Notes: generated by a model not told the origin, from the letters alone. Positions 41,483 through 52,475 are shown, numbered from the stretch's first letter. The stretch is DNA of 64,000 bases from Rhynchopus sp. YZ270_cl-10 (GCA_964035575.1 OZ037915.1:992001-1056000), one strand, 5' to 3'. Numbers and translations are program-made.

Positions 41483-41545
41483 AAGTGAAGTTGATAGTGC
41501 AAAAACACCTCTGGGACGCAGGGTACTAACACTCCCGCGGGCTGT
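41483..41545 (+). repeat. Hairpin family B
   Basis: GAAGTTGATAGTGCAAAAAC then ACCTCTGGGACGCAGGGTAC. Confidence 0.65.
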
Positions 41546-41916
41546 CGAACACCTCGGAGTGTTGTACCTTGGGAGTTGCTAACAGGGAAAACTGTAAGCA
41601 GACACACAGGCATTTCCCCATCATGGCTGGGAAGGAGTCGTTACAACATCGTCTGGCAGGAGCTCACCCCCTTGAGCTGGCTCGGAAGTCGCACTCAGGA
41701 GACTTGTGGACGTCATCGACTCATGCACACCAGGGAATGGGCGGAGTTTTGCTGTTAATGCTGGCATGTTAGCTTTTACGTTGAGCTTTTGTATGACCCG
41801 CCCACTCGCGGATGTTTGATGCCTGCTTGGCCAGGAGGACCTTTGTGCATAATCCACCACCCTAGGCTTATCACCCAACCCCTCCCTCCCCAACCTGACA
41901 GGACTCTCAGGGAACT

Positions 41917-42413
41917 GTTGTGTTGCATCTCAAGCCTCGGGGGTGGTGCCATACCAGCAAAGTTGGTAAAGCCCGCACAGAGACCTCAAGCACACACCCG
42001 TAAACTGCCTGGGCGAACCATAGGTACTGGCCAAATCCCCCTCGGAACAACACGGCCCCGAGAAGTGGTACCCCCGCCAGTCAGGTGTGTCTCCCACCCC
42101 ACCCAAAGAACGCATCTTACCACTCATATCGCAAGCCCGCAAAGCGAAGAGTGGAGCCCCCTGGTGGCGCTGTGGTGATTGACACCACCACACAACGACC
42201 GAACACATCGCACCACATCACACCCCACCCCAACCACACGGCATCCCATCATCATGCCGTCACGTATCGCGTGTCGATACGGAGGCTTTGATCATGAGGC
42301 ACGTGACGTGCAGTGATGCACGCAGAGAGATGACTGCGTCCCTGCCTACCCCACCCACCTTGCGTAGCAGTGCAGACGGCACACCTAAGCTCTCAACAGC
42401 ACATCCTCTCTCA
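41917..42413. repeat. 497-bp segmental duplication, copy 1
   Basis: Matches 62388-62883 with only about four differences. It starts at GTTGTGTTGCATCTCAAGCC and ends at CACATCCTCTCTCA, where the two loci diverge abruptly. It contains a hairpin, CGTATCG/CGATACG, near 42262. Confidence 0.9.
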
Positions 42414-43000
42414 AACAACAACTCACAACGTACAACAGACCCACCAAACGCAGCCGTGTGTGGCCCATGCATGGTTCTCACATCACCTCCTCGCATCACC
42501 CGACTGTCCTCCCAACCCTCCCCCTCCCCACACACACCACAGTGAGCTATACTCCGTTCAGGCATCATCCACTCTAAATTCGTTATCAAACACACACAGC
42601 TCTAAATCCCCTGGGGTGCACATTGAGAAAAACCGCTGCTTCTCACACAAAGGTGAAAAAGGGTTTTGAACTCTAAGCAAAGTGCCACCGCATTCAGATT
42701 GCGCACACACCCCCCTGCACAATGCCCCCCTCCCGCTCTTCAGAACTCCCACGCAGGCCTCACATCCCCCTCATCGCCACAGAAACACCTCCTTCAACAT
42801 CTGCTGTATAAACCCACCCTCCCCAATACACCATACACGGAGCTCTGTAAGTTGCAACATCCTCATCACGCTGATACCACAGCCAGCCAGGTATAAACCA
42901 CAGTACATACACACAGTACCGTTTCCCCTCGAGTGTAGTGTTACGCAAGACATCCAGCTCACCCTCCCCTCTCGCTTCTCTTCTGCGTCGACAGTCACCG
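42260..43000 (-). pseudogene. Possible coding remnant on the minus strand
   Basis: Several short adjacent minus-strand frames have coding-like composition (for example WFIPGWLWYQRDEDVATYRA, SPLCEKQRFFSMCTPGDLEL, TAAFGGSVVRCELLFERGC, SLGVPSALLRK) but they lie in different frames with no clear splice sites between them. They could be exons of an unrecognised gene or a decayed gene. The left part is included in the 497-bp duplication. Confidence 0.25.
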
Positions 43001-43297
43001 TTTTTATTTTGACCAAAAAAGGACAAAAAAAAAAACGATTTTGCACTCAATGCCACCCCTAAGGGAGACAGAAGCATTGACGACGACAAAAAAAACAACA
43101 CACCTCACGAAAGGTGGTGCAGAAAGAAAGAGCGAAAAGGAGAGGGGGAACAGCTGATCCTCTTCCTGAATGCATATCTCGAACCCTTCATTTGGCACAT
43201 CCCCTCCCCACAGCTATCCTACCATTACACACCACCACCTACCCACCTACCCTTCTGGCAACATCCTTCCAGCAAAAAAAAAAAAAAAAAAAGGGTG

Positions 43298-43450
43298 GAC
43301 TTAAATACAACAGCCCTCTCGTGAACAGTGTACCTTGGTGTATAACCGGGTGTACCGTGGGTGGACACCCTAACCATGCAATGCTACAATCCATTTCGTG
43401 GTTTACATCTGATATGTGCTACTCCCGCTTCCACTCATCAGATGAACGGG
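43298..43450 (+). repeat. Dispersed repeat family C, long copy
   Basis: CCCTCTCGTGAACAGTGTAC to CTACTCCCGCTTCCACTCAT, the same long form as 7287-7420, preceded by an A-run of 19. Confidence 0.75.
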
Positions 43451-43582
43451 GAAACAAAAATCAACCAAGAAGAAAGAAAACAACATTAATCTGCCTTTGC
43501 AAACCCCCCTGGTACCAGCCCCCATCCCATCCTATGAAAGAAGCGTCGTCGGACAATAGAATTTACCTTTGAAATATGATGA

Positions 43583-43709
43583 ATGGTGTGGCCGACGACC
43601 CCAAAATAGCAGAAAATAGCACCTCCCTTCAGCCGCACCAAAAAAATCCAGATGCCCAGAATAGCAGAAAATAGCACAAAAAAAATAGCACCCCCTTTCA
43701 GCCACACCA
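43583..43709. repeat. TIR family P
   Basis: ATGGTGTGGCCGACGACCCC ... CCCTTTCAGCCACACCA, near-identical to 24799-24926. Confidence 0.75.
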
Positions 43710-43925
43710 AAAGGAAGATAATATTTTCCATCGAAAGATGGGAGTTTTGTCCACCAGCGTCGTATCCTCTTGAAATACGAAAAGTCTTCTCGGTGCCACA
43801 CAACTGCGAGACAGAACATCAGAAGGGCGGATCTGCACCATGCAATTCTTAGAGAAATCTTTTGTACGCCTCACCCTAGCAGCTGAGTAGTTGGTAACTA
43901 GAGAGCAAAGACAGTGAGTTTAAAA

Positions 43926-44037
43926 ATTTTGTTTGATTATAGACTTCACTAGATAATAGCCACGGTTTTTCTTCACAGGATCCTTGAAAGAGCAAATAGA
44001 AGGAGTACGCTTTTGCAGTAGGAGGTGGCAGAGTCAT
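43926..44037 (+). repeat. Dispersed repeat family F
   Basis: TTTTGTTTGATTATAGACTT, AGATAATAGCCACGG, TTCACAGGATCCTTGAAAGA and GTAGGAGGTGGCAGAG. Other copies: 51246-51310, 52357-52475 and 58051-58100, all in this orientation. The rest of 43.8-44.65 kb holds no gene that could be supported. Confidence 0.7.
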
Positions 44038-44656
44038 TTTTCTATTGTATTTTGTTTGGGGGGGAGTTGTTTGTATTTGTACAATGAGTTAAAAAAAAAT
44101 TGAGGAGAGAAAGGGGAAGGGAGAAGGGGGAGATCTGTTATTTATTTGTATCGCTGTAGTTCGTCGAATCTTTGTATGAAGAATAAAAGGGGTGTTTTTT
44201 TGGGGGTTAGAGTCCTTTATTCACACAATATATCAATGAACCTTCGAGCTTCCTAATGTATTTTTATACCTAAAGCGTAGGTTAAAGGAGAAATAGTTCC
44301 TCAGATACGGTCGCCAATCACCCCTCCAACGGGGTAATTGTGCAATCAACGAAAAAACCTTTTTTTCCCTTTTACTTACCTATCAGAGTTACTATTTTTA
44401 GCCATCTTTAAAAAAAAAAAGAGCGAACATCATTTTTAAGACCATCATCGCACATCAACTTCGTAGGATTTTTCCACAAAAGGGCGTTGTAAATGGTAAT
44501 ATCATTCACCCAACGCTAATTCGTATTTTTGGTAGAATTCGATCATGACGCAATACATATAAACATTTAGGACAACCACCATAACCTATAAGACAATGTA
44601 TGGAGTAGAATCCTTTTCTTTCCCCCCCTTTTTCCCTTTCACCAGGGGAATCACAA

Positions 44657-46462
44657 TCACCCCCCTTTCCATGCTGCCTTTGGATGCGCCGATGCGCGGA
44701 ACTTCCCAAACTTCTCGTATGGAAGCATTTTGAGACCCTCTCCTCCCCCTTCTCCATCCTCCCCCTCTTCCCCCTCCTCCTCCTCCTCCTCCTCCCTCCC
44801 CTGCCGCAGCCTGAATACAAACCGCGGTGGAATTCGCAGGGAGCGTGCCAGACGGTAGATTTGGTATGGGAGTCTTTTCTCTGTGGCATCCTCCTTCTCC
44901 CTCTCCTCCCCGTTTTCTACCCTTTCGGGTGAAGCTAAGAGGGCAGCCTTCAGCTGAGGGCTAACGTTGTGTGCTGTGTAGAAGAAACGTTTGCTCTGTC
45001 GCAGGGTGGGTGCCGCATGGCGGTACGAGGAGTAGGAGACGGCGATGTTGTTTAACATAAAGGTAGCGTTGTCTCGGTGGTATGGAACGTGGATCCATGG
45101 TGCGTGGGCTTCGTGGAGAGCGTAGAACGCGAGCTCTCGGCATGATGCGAGCGCTCCGGAAAGGTATCGAACCGTCGTTGGAGAAGCTCTCAGGATGTCC
45201 CATGCACAAATGATATTCCTCCGTTGGGTGGGGTGGATGAACCGGGCAGACTCGGGGTTTTGTGAGACAGCGGCAAGACAGATCTGTTTGTGTGAGTTGA
45301 GCATGTAGTCGGCCGTGCCGTTTTGCGCAGCGTAACGGAGGGAAGTGCCGCAGGAGCGTACCGCGGCTATCACACATTGCTCATCCCAACGAGACTGAGG
45401 AAGCCACCGTAGAACCTCCCCATTGCGTCGGGTTGCCTCTTTCGGAAAGTTTTTGCCATATTTCACACCCAAATCACGCCGTACTGCATCGATAAAATCT
45501 ATGTTCGGCATGACCCCATCCTCCGGCTCCAAACAGTACAGCAAAAATTTTTGGTTGGCAAGCACCTCTTTGCTCGCATCGGGGAAACCCCTGACGTACA
45601 CCCTGTCGTGGCACACCGCGGATTTTAGCATAGCCCAATCCTGGTGGAATCTGGGGTCCGCCAGCCCTAGGGCTCCGGAGCAGTTTTTCACTGCAGCTTT
45701 GACTATTTGAGGATCACGCTTTGCGGACTCTGGGAGAAAACTCAGAGCACGCCCAGCAAAGGAGCAGACTGCTAGCCCAAAGGAAGGGTCAGCGAGGATG
45801 ATTGGGTCGACAAAGGCAAGCAGACCATCGTACGGATGCAGCTCCACAAGCTTGAGAACAAAGCGCTCTGTAACAAACTCCTTGCGAATATGCTTCAACA
45901 GCTGTGGTTCCAGCAGGACCAAATGCTCACAAAACTCTCTGTCAACAATGGAAGCATCCGCTTGGTCCAACACAACAAACATACGACCCGTCGCCCGACC
46001 TCCCTGAAACGGAACCGCATAGCCTTCAAGAGAAACAGGATACCCAGTTGACCTTGTCGCTACGTCCTCCATAAAGCTCCGATCACGTTTTAACGAACTG
46101 TCCACTTCATGCCAGGCAGTCGCGCTTTTTAGAACCGCCATCGTACATATCTCTCTGTCCGCTTTAACCCAGCCTGGACAGTCGGACAGTTCGATCTTTC
46201 CCTTTGCAAGAAACTCTAAATAGTATTTGGAGGTGTTGTGCACGAGAAAGGAAGTACCAGAGTGAACCTCTGCACCGCAAACAAGCTCTTCCCGATCCGG
46301 AGCCTTAGCAGCAGTACTGTAGTCAGGTAGAATCTCAATGTAGTCCTCCTCCACACCAATCTGTGCAGCAACACGCCGGCACAGCGCGCCCCAGGTATCA
46401 ACATCCTCGACAGTTTCCTCTACAACCTCACCGCTCAGTTGTACTGTCAAGAATATCTCCAT
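44657..46462 (-). CDS. Ubiquitin-like domain plus DUF4116-type repeat protein
   Basis: An intronless gene of 601 residues with ATG after a run of A. Residues 1-75 look ubiquitin-like (MEIFLTVQLSGEVVEETVED, WGALCRRVAAQIGVEE, GAEVHSGTSFLVH). Residues 180-480 contain repeats of about 45-50 residues of the DUF4116 kind, with D-x-x-V-x-x-A-V and a following ALxxAD/RYAA motif (RDPQIVKAAVKNCSGALGLA, DEQCVIAAVRSCGTSLRYAA, HKQICLAAVSQNPESARFIH). The tail has a Glu-rich stretch coded by a CTC microsatellite, then a basic end. DUF4116 repeats are known from protists and algae, without a settled function. Confidence 0.75.
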   Translation of the reverse strand: MEIFLTVQLSGEVVEETVEDVDTWGALCRRVAAQIGVEEDYIEILPDYSTAAKAPDREELVCGAEVHSGTSFLVHNTSKYYLEFLAKGKIELSDCPGWVKADREICTMAVLKSATAWHEVDSSLKRDRSFMEDVATRSTGYPVSLEGYAVPFQGGRATGRMFVVLDQADASIVDREFCEHLVLLEPQLLKHIRKEFVTERFVLKLVELHPYDGLLAFVDPIILADPSFGLAVCSFAGRALSFLPESAKRDPQIVKAAVKNCSGALGLADPRFHQDWAMLKSAVCHDRVYVRGFPDASKEVLANQKFLLYCLEPEDGVMPNIDFIDAVRRDLGVKYGKNFPKEATRRNGEVLRWLPQSRWDEQCVIAAVRSCGTSLRYAAQNGTADYMLNSHKQICLAAVSQNPESARFIHPTQRRNIICAWDILRASPTTVRYLSGALASCRELAFYALHEAHAPWIHVPYHRDNATFMLNNIAVSYSSYRHAAPTLRQSKRFFYTAHNVSPQLKAALLASPERVENGEEREKEDATEKRLPYQIYRLARSLRIPPRFVFRLRQGREEEEEEEGEEGEDGEGGGEGLKMLPYEKFGKFRASAHPKAAWKGG

Positions 46463-46714
46463 TTTTTTTTTTGCGGAGAAAAGCGTTCGGGGTCACAACA
46501 GGAAAAGAAGAAGGGGGGGAGAGAAGGAAGTGTAGGAGTGAGCCCTCTGGGATAATAATTTTTTGACACAAATTGACAAAGCACCGATGAAGCAAGAAAC
46601 CCCTTTGGTGGAGAGAGGAAATTGCAATAAGAGTTGACCCATCTTTCTTTTTAACTATTCTAGCACTACACACGATACAAGGAAGAAGAATTGGCATACA
46701 AAAAAAAGTTGACT

Positions 46715-46823
46715 TGAAATACAAAGCCCTCTCGTGAACAGTGTACCAAAAAAAAAACTAAAAGACTTTTCGAAAAGTTATTAGATGAACCTAAACTCTG
46801 TGCTTTTTTTTTAGCCACCTTGA
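46715..46823 (+). repeat. Truncated family C followed by hairpin family A
   Basis: GACTTGAAATACAAAGCCCT with CGTGAACAGTGTACC, then 46778-46823 TTAGATGAACCTAAACTCTG ... TTAGCCACCTT. Confidence 0.55.
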
Positions 46824-46943
46824 AAAAAATGCTGTAAACGCTCTTCTTGAAGGTCATTCATACCTAAGGGCAGGCATGGAGAAATACTAAAAAAAACAAG
46901 ATTCTAAAAGACCAAATGACTGTGCATACACATCAAAGCAATG

Positions 46944-46983
46944 CTTTATAAGAAGCGAAAGCCTTTCATCGCTTCGCCACCTT
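46944..46983 (+). repeat. Hairpin family A with a changed stem
   Basis: TTTATAAGAAGCGAAAGCCT then TTCATCGCTTCGCCACCTT. Here the stem is GAAGCGA/TCGCTTC instead of CTAAG/CTTAG. Confidence 0.55.
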
Positions 46984-47089
46984 AGTCAACAGTCGTTATC
47001 CCCGCACAGCATCAGGTAAGAGACAGACCAGACCCTCCTCTGAGATTCTCCTTGCCCATCCCTAATAAAACCCTCACAAAGACGTTGAC

Positions 47090-47240
47090 TTGAAATACAA
47101 AAGCACTCTCGTGAACAGTGTGCCCTTGGGGCACAACCGGTGCACCACTTGGGGTGGACCCCCCAACCCAATGCAGTACCTTCAAGCCATTTTTTTCTTT
47201 ACATCTGATCCCTCCCGCCTTCTCATCAAGAACTCACGGC
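47090..47240 (+). repeat. Dispersed repeat family C
   Basis: GACTTGAAATACAAAAGCAC to TTACATCTGATCCCTCCC. In gene sense it begins about 190 bases after the stop of the coiled-coil gene. Confidence 0.7.
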
Positions 47241-47428
47241 GGCCTGAAAAACCAGTGTTTACACTCAAATCGGAGACTGAGGGGTTATTATGAGTAATCG
47301 ACGAAAATATGTAGCAAGAACTGGGTGGAATAACACAAGGCAGATGTTGCTTGCTTCATTCCACTGAACTCACGATTGCTCCCTGTTAGGTGAGGTGACT
47401 GTGCAGAGACCTTTGTTCCTATGTTCAT

Positions 47429-48223
47429 TTAGGCACGAAGCGCGGAAAGCTCAGCCTTGGTTCTTTCAATATGCCGCCGCTTCTTCCGTTCCCGCTTCTG
47501 CAGTGCTGCAATGCGGAGCTGCTCCACCTGGGTGTTTGCTTTGTCGAGCGCCTCTCGTGTGGCCAGCTCTGTCTGTGCTGCGCTATGTGCATCCGCTTCA
47601 GCCTGGCCATGTGCACTTGCCATTGCCTGCATCATCCGCATCTCCCCTTGCAACACTTCTTGCCTTTCACAAAATAACTTTGCAGTTGTCGCCTTCATTT
47701 GCACGACCTCCGCCTCCAACAACGCCCTCTGCTCCACCAATCCATCTCTCTCCGCTCCTAACACCCTGACCTGCTCCAAATACCCTTGCGGTATCCCACC
47801 AGGACATAACCTCTCAGTCACATACCGGCCCACCTCTGCAGGGTCGTATACTTCAATGCTGTTTGGTGAGCCACGGAAATGCTCGCCTGCAGAGCGCACA
47901 GAGGCGAGCAACACCCCAGACGGTGCTCCAGGGACGGTGGTGGAGCGGAGTGGGGATAACTCACGTTTGTTTGGGGAGGTGGGGTGTGTGGCGGCATGGA
48001 CGTAACGATCGCGGAGTGCGTGGAGACGCTGTACCAGGTCCGTCTCGGGTGGTGTGGAGGTGGAGGTTGCGGTAGACGTTGAGGTGTGTGCGGCAAACCC
48101 CGGGGGCATGTATCGTGCAACCGCCTCGTTCAGTTGGATGCTAGTTTGCAGTGCATCAGCCTGCTCGGTGCCGAGGTGGTGTGGGTCATCTGCTGGTGTG
48201 CGCACAGTGCGGTGTCTGTGCAT
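47429..48223 (-). CDS. Coiled-coil protein
   Basis: From the ATG at 48223 the ORF has 264 codons (the frame is open upstream to 48397, but that part is low-complexity and lacks a good start; a CCCCACAG acceptor lies just before). The N-terminal third is Thr/Ser/Pro-rich. The last 120 residues form a long predicted coiled coil (LGAERDGLVEQRALLEAEVV, QMKATTAKLFCERQEVLQGE, KANTQVEQLRIAALQKRERK) ending in a basic stretch KRERKKRRHIERTK. No family was recognised; coiled coils of this kind are structural or tethering. It lies 0.5 kb downstream of UFC1 on the same strand. Confidence 0.65.
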   Translation of the reverse strand: MHRHRTVRTPADDPHHLGTEQADALQTSIQLNEAVARYMPPGFAAHTSTSTATSTSTPPETDLVQRLHALRDRYVHAATHPTSPNKRELSPLRSTTVPGAPSGVLLASVRSAGEHFRGSPNSIEVYDPAEVGRYVTERLCPGGIPQGYLEQVRVLGAERDGLVEQRALLEAEVVQMKATTAKLFCERQEVLQGEMRMMQAMASAHGQAEADAHSAAQTELATREALDKANTQVEQLRIAALQKRERKKRRHIERTKAELSALRA

Positions 48224-48440
48224 TCGGGGGGTGTGTGTCCTGTGGGGTTTGAGTGGAATGCATCCTGGGTGGATGCCGGACCATGCACATATCGACTGAA
48301 ACCCACATCTCAATCCCAATCCCCAAACCAACCACAGCGGTGTTCTTATTCCGCAAACCCTGCCCATAAAGGAATTCGCTCCGCCCCGCCCATGCAAACC
48401 CTCCCCCTGATGCCCTGATACCCTTCAACAGTATTTTCAT

Positions 48441-48470
48441 CATATGCAATCAATAAATTGATAGTATATG
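48441..48470. repeat. Near-perfect palindrome family I
   Basis: CATATGCAATCAATAAATTG then ATAGTATATG. The copy at 54075-54104 is a perfect inverted repeat apart from single unpaired bases (CATATGC/GCATATG, ATCAAT/ATTGAT); a third, diverged copy is at 52873-52903. Confidence 0.7.
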
Positions 48471-48762
48471 GTGAGAACAAAAAAAATTGGGGGAACATTG
48501 GGGGGGTTTTCTTCCTCTTCTTTCACACTACCTTTTTTTTTTTGGCAAAATTTCTTCCAACACATCACACACCCTCCAATAGCGATACTGCACACACTCT
48601 GATGGGGTTGCTAGAATCAGAATACAACATCAACTTATCGTTCACAATAACTACACTACACTATTTCTTCTCTCTTTCCCCTCCCCCTCCTCCTCTCTCT
48701 CTCTCTCTCTCACTTGGATAATTCCATCCTGACCGTACCCCATCATCTCCCTCTCCCTCCAC

Positions 48763-49263
48763 CTACCTACTCGCTTCCGGAGGCTTAAGATACCCCTCAG
48801 CAACCATATGTGGCACCTCTGCTGCCAACCACGGCCCCATCCCCAACGCCATTGCATGCGCTATCCCAAACTTCGGTGTGTTACTCGCCCATAAAGGGTG
48901 AAAATGAGAGGTAAGGCAGATCTTTCCTCCACGATACATCTTCAGTGTCTTGCCCTCCAGCTCAGGGAGCGCAAGCTCTGGTGCACTCTGCGGATAGGTA
49001 ACCGGAATGTCAAATTCAAGGTCAAATTCGTAACGTACCTGCTCATGAAAATGCCAGACCTTCCCAAACCACCGCGTCCCCTGCGGGTTGCACTCCAGGT
49101 TGAACCAATGGCAGTCGTTCTTTTTGTTCAGCTCCACATATGATATCAACCCCGTCAACTCCTCCTTCATCCTCTGTGTCCACAAGGCACCATCCCGAGG
49201 GGACGCTCGGGTGCTCATCACAGGAATCTGCTTAAAGCTTTCCCGGGCAGAAACATTCGACAT
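48763..49263 (-). CDS. UFC1: UFM1-conjugating enzyme (UFC1)
   Basis: E2 enzyme of the ufmylation pathway. It takes UFM1 from the E1 (UBA5) and, with the E3 (UFL1), passes it to targets, many at the endoplasmic reticulum. The 166-residue protein matches the family over its whole length: [60 protein letters not shown], and [20 protein letters not shown] with the catalytic Cys in KICLT, then [20 protein letters not shown]. The start is the ATG at 49263, giving [20 protein letters not shown], which is the usual family length; the open frame above it has no ATG. Intronless. Confidence 0.93.
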   Translation of the reverse strand: MSNVSARESFKQIPVMSTRASPRDGALWTQRMKEELTGLISYVELNKKNDCHWFNLECNPQGTRWFGKVWHFHEQVRYEFDLEFDIPVTYPQSAPELALPELEGKTLKMYRGGKICLTSHFHPLWASNTPKFGIAHAMALGMGPWLAAEVPHMVAEGYLKPPEASR

Positions 49264-49458
49264 GATTGGCAAGCTCCCGTATCTCTTGGTATAGGTACTC
49301 AATGTCGGCCGAAGACGATATGGACTCAGATTTTTTTAAAAAACAAAACCCTCCTCCCCCCCTCTGGTGATAGATGGAGGGGAGGGAGGGGGAAGGGGGA
49401 GGAGAGCTCGGATGTTTAAAAGGAGGGGGTCATGTGCTTTTTTTTTTGTGTTGTTGTT

Positions 49459-49515
49459 GGGCCTCTCGTTTTGCTTAGTCACCTTTGATCGCAATCGGGA
49501 TCGCACAGCATCAGC
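49459..49515 (+). repeat. Hairpin family A, right half with tail
   Basis: GGCCTCTCGTTTTGCTTAGT then CACCTTTGATCGCAATCGGG and CACAGCATCAGCTG. The same tail occurs at 55640-55680 and 59850-59892. Confidence 0.55.
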
Positions 49516-49649
49516 TGACTGTGTTGGAATTGACTATCACTTTAAAAGGTAGGTTCAGGTACGTCAAAAATGGTACACAAAGAAAAAAAGGTTTTGTTTT
49601 GTGTATTCCCGTTTTACTCTGATTGCATTTAAAAAAATCAAAGGAAAAA

Positions 49650-49795
49650 GAAAGGCTGGCGAATATGCCTCACAGTGCATACACTAGATATTTTACCACA
49701 AAAGTGTTCTCGAGGTTCACGCTCCTTGCCGGGAGTTTGTTTCCTCATTGTCATGGTGTATTGTTGTTGGGAATAATGTCATTTTCCCTATAGCA
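49650..49795 (+). repeat. Dispersed repeat family E with its long tail
   Basis: GCGAATATGCCTCACAGTGC, ATACACTAG, then GAGGTTCACGCTCCTTGCCG. Stem TATGC/GCATA. Second copy of the block at 1605-1716. Confidence 0.65.
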
Positions 49796-50310
49796 AAAAT
49801 ACTAGGTATTTTCTCAAAAAAAAGAATAAAAAAAAGAAGAAGAAAACGTCAACACAAAAAAAAGAATGGGAGAACGTAAAAGGAAACTTTGAAAAAAGAG
49901 ATTTTTTAAAAAAAGCAAAGCTACTTCTCTTGAAAGAGAGAGAAAAAAAAGAACGGGTTGATTGCACGGTGGTCTCGTCAGGACATGACGAGCGTCATTA
50001 CGACATAGCGACGCGCGTAGTTTACCCCGTTTTTTGACCCCCGTCATCTGTCACGTAATGTCCTTGTGAGGGCATCGTGTGGGTGCCTTTTTTTCCCCCC
50101 TTTTTCTTTCAAAATTATTTGGTGGTCCCCATCTTCAACCGAATTTTTGAGGCTGAGCAGAGATGTGTGGACCCTCCATTCTAGAGCGTCAATAATGACG
50201 CACATAGTGCCGTTATTACCATAGTGCATGACAGCTATTACAGCTATACGCTGCACCATGTATTTTTTTGGAAATGATTGGATGAATATTTCGGGCAAGT
50301 ACAAAAAAAA

Positions 50311-51250
50311 ATATATATATCACACATTCTCCGAAACTGCGTATCACTTGTGACCAACCATGGAGCCAATTTAAAGTGACTATTTTTCCACTAAAAAAAT
50401 TCTCCGACCCCGGAATTTTTTCAGATCGCTCCGGAAATGCCATTCCGCGCCTTTTTGCAAAAAAATATTGCACCCTGAGGTCATTAAACGTCTGTGTGCG
50501 TTGACGGGTGGATCCTACTAATTTCTCGCGCCCCCAAAATAAAAATTTTATTTTTATTTTGAAAGATCGGGTGTGAAAACGTTCAATTCCGGGGTCGGAC
50601 GATTTTTTTTATGCCTCTCTTCATGTCGCAAAGGATTTTGGGAGGGAGGGGCGTTTTCAGGTATTCCCTGTACTTTCCTAAGAGATCAGGTTAGAAACCC
50701 CTTTTTGGGTGGTCTTCGGTGACTTTTTCCACTAAAAACGTTTTTATCAAAAGTTGCCGATTTTTTTTTCTTTGGAATTATTTTCAACAATTCTTTCAAT
50801 TCTGACGATTTTTTTCCGCCGGAAAAATACTATGTGTCAGCCAGGTTTCGGTGGAGCCAACCCCATTTTTACACCCAAATTGCACCCAAATTGCCCTATA
50901 TATGAGTATTATACAATGGAGCCAATCCAATTTAATAGTTTTTTGACCAAAATGCTCGATTTTTTTTTCTTTGAAAAGTTTGGAGTCCGGAAACACCATT
51001 CCGCGTATTTTCAGACAGAATTATGCATCTGTCCTTTTCTCACCTGGTGCTGAGATTAGGAGGTAAAAACTCTCGCGGTGATTTCAGAAAAAATATTTTT
51101 TTTATTTTTTTGAGATTTTTATTTCTTTTGAAAGCGCGGTTTCGAAACGTTCAATTCCGGGGTCGGACGATAAAAAATATGCATCTGGGTCGAGTGAGTG
51201 AAAAATCTGAAAAATGATACGCAATTTCGGAGAATGTGTGATATATATTT
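50311..51250. mobile_element. 940-bp TIR element
   Basis: Left end ATATATATATCACACATTCT then CCGAAACTGCGTATCA; the right end is its inverse, TGATACGCAATTTCGG then AGAATGTGTGATATATAT. The arms of about 36 bp have one or two mismatches. The interior has repeated phrases CGTTCAATTCCGGGGTCGG (50583, 51147) and CATTCCGCG (50441, 50997) and no ORF of note, so it is non-autonomous. It abuts a family F copy. Confidence 0.8.
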
Positions 51251-51324
51251 TGTTTGATTATAGACTACTATCAGTAGATAGCAGCCACGATTTTTCTTCA
51301 TAGGATCCTCACAAAAAAAAGGCA

Positions 51325-51375
51325 AAAAAAGTTGGAAGATAAATATGCCTCGTGTGCATACACGTCTTAATTTTA
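51325..51375 (+). repeat. Hairpin family E
   Basis: GGAAGATAAATATGCCTCGT then GTGCATACACGTCTTAA. Stem TATGC/GCATA within AAGA/TCTT, preceded by an A-run. Confidence 0.65.
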
Positions 51376-51598
51376 GAGACAAAATAGGAATGTGGACCCG
51401 AAGGGACAGGATACTACGATTTGTGTATGGAGAGGGGGGCAAAGAGTTTTGCCTGAATATGCGAAAAAAAGAAAAAAAAAAAAAGAAGAAGAAAAAGCGC
51501 GTGAACAACAACACACAAAGCTAACCACACGCATCTAACAACACACATGAGAAAATCGACTCCAAACCCAACCCCCCCTCCCGGCCCCTCCCCCTTAG

Positions 51599-51722
51599 GC
51601 ATACCTATAGAAGGCGAATACATATTCACCCTATATTCGGATCCCAAAATTCCTGGGCCATATTCGGCCTATATTCGGATCCGAATGTAGGGCGAATACG
51701 AAATTCGCCTTCTAGGTATGCG
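51599..51722. mobile_element. MITE-like palindrome (GCATACCTA ends)
   Basis: GCATACCTATAGAAGGCGAA at the left and TTCGCCTTCTAGGTATGC at the right, with CTATATTCGGATCC repeats between. Confidence 0.75.
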
Positions 51723-51735
51723 TCCCTCCCCCCTG

Positions 51736-51857
51736 CGGTGGCAAAATACGTGACTACCCCTCACGTATCGCGTAGTATACGTAAAAATACGTACACTACG
51801 TATGATACGTATATAAAAAAACCGCGACGTATCGCGTATAATACGTATTTGCCACCC
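51736..51857. mobile_element. MITE-like palindrome (GGTGGCAAAATACG ends)
   Basis: GGTGGCAAAATACGTGA at the left and AATACGTATTTGCCACC at the right. The interior consists of ATACGTA and CGTATCGCGTA repeats. Confidence 0.75.
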
Positions 51858-52356
51858 CCAGCACCCTTCCCCCCACACACCCCTCTCCACCCAAAGATAC
51901 TAATAAAGACGGCCCTTGTTTAAAACAGGGTATTTTAAAAGGGGGGGAATCACAACAGGAAGGAAGTAGGAATACTTTATGTAACCCCAGGTGCTCTTCC
52001 ACATTTCCCCGTCTTCATCCTCCTTTTTTTTTCTCTTTTCTTTCACTTCAACTTGGCTTCATTGTTAGGCTAGCCCGTGGTAGCTCCACGGGGGGGAATT
52101 TTTGTACAGAGACTTTAGTGCGCACCCTGAGGGTGTTCACTCAAAGGGGGTGTTTAAAACAAAACAAAAAAAAAAAAAAATACACGACAAAGTGAGTCAT
52201 GAACGCCTGAAAAGCGATGATTCTGTGCCGAACGACATCTCCTTGTGAGAGAGTGTGAGCACTTTGTTTTGTGGGGGGGGGTTTTTTATTTGCAATGAAA
52301 AGAACACTAGACATCCACGAATATCGGGTGTCCAAAACGAAGTTCTACTTTGACAT

Positions 52357-52475
52357 ATTTTGTTTGATTATAGACTACTATCACTAGATATAAGCCACGA
52401 ATTTTTCTTTCACAGGGTCCTTAAAAGAAAGCAAATAGAAGGAGTACGCTTTGCAGTAGGAGGTGTCAGAAATTT
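52357..52475 (+). repeat. Dispersed repeat family F
   Basis: TTTTGTTTGATTATAGACTA to GTAGGAGGTGTCAGA, the full-length form like 43926-44037. Confidence 0.7.
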
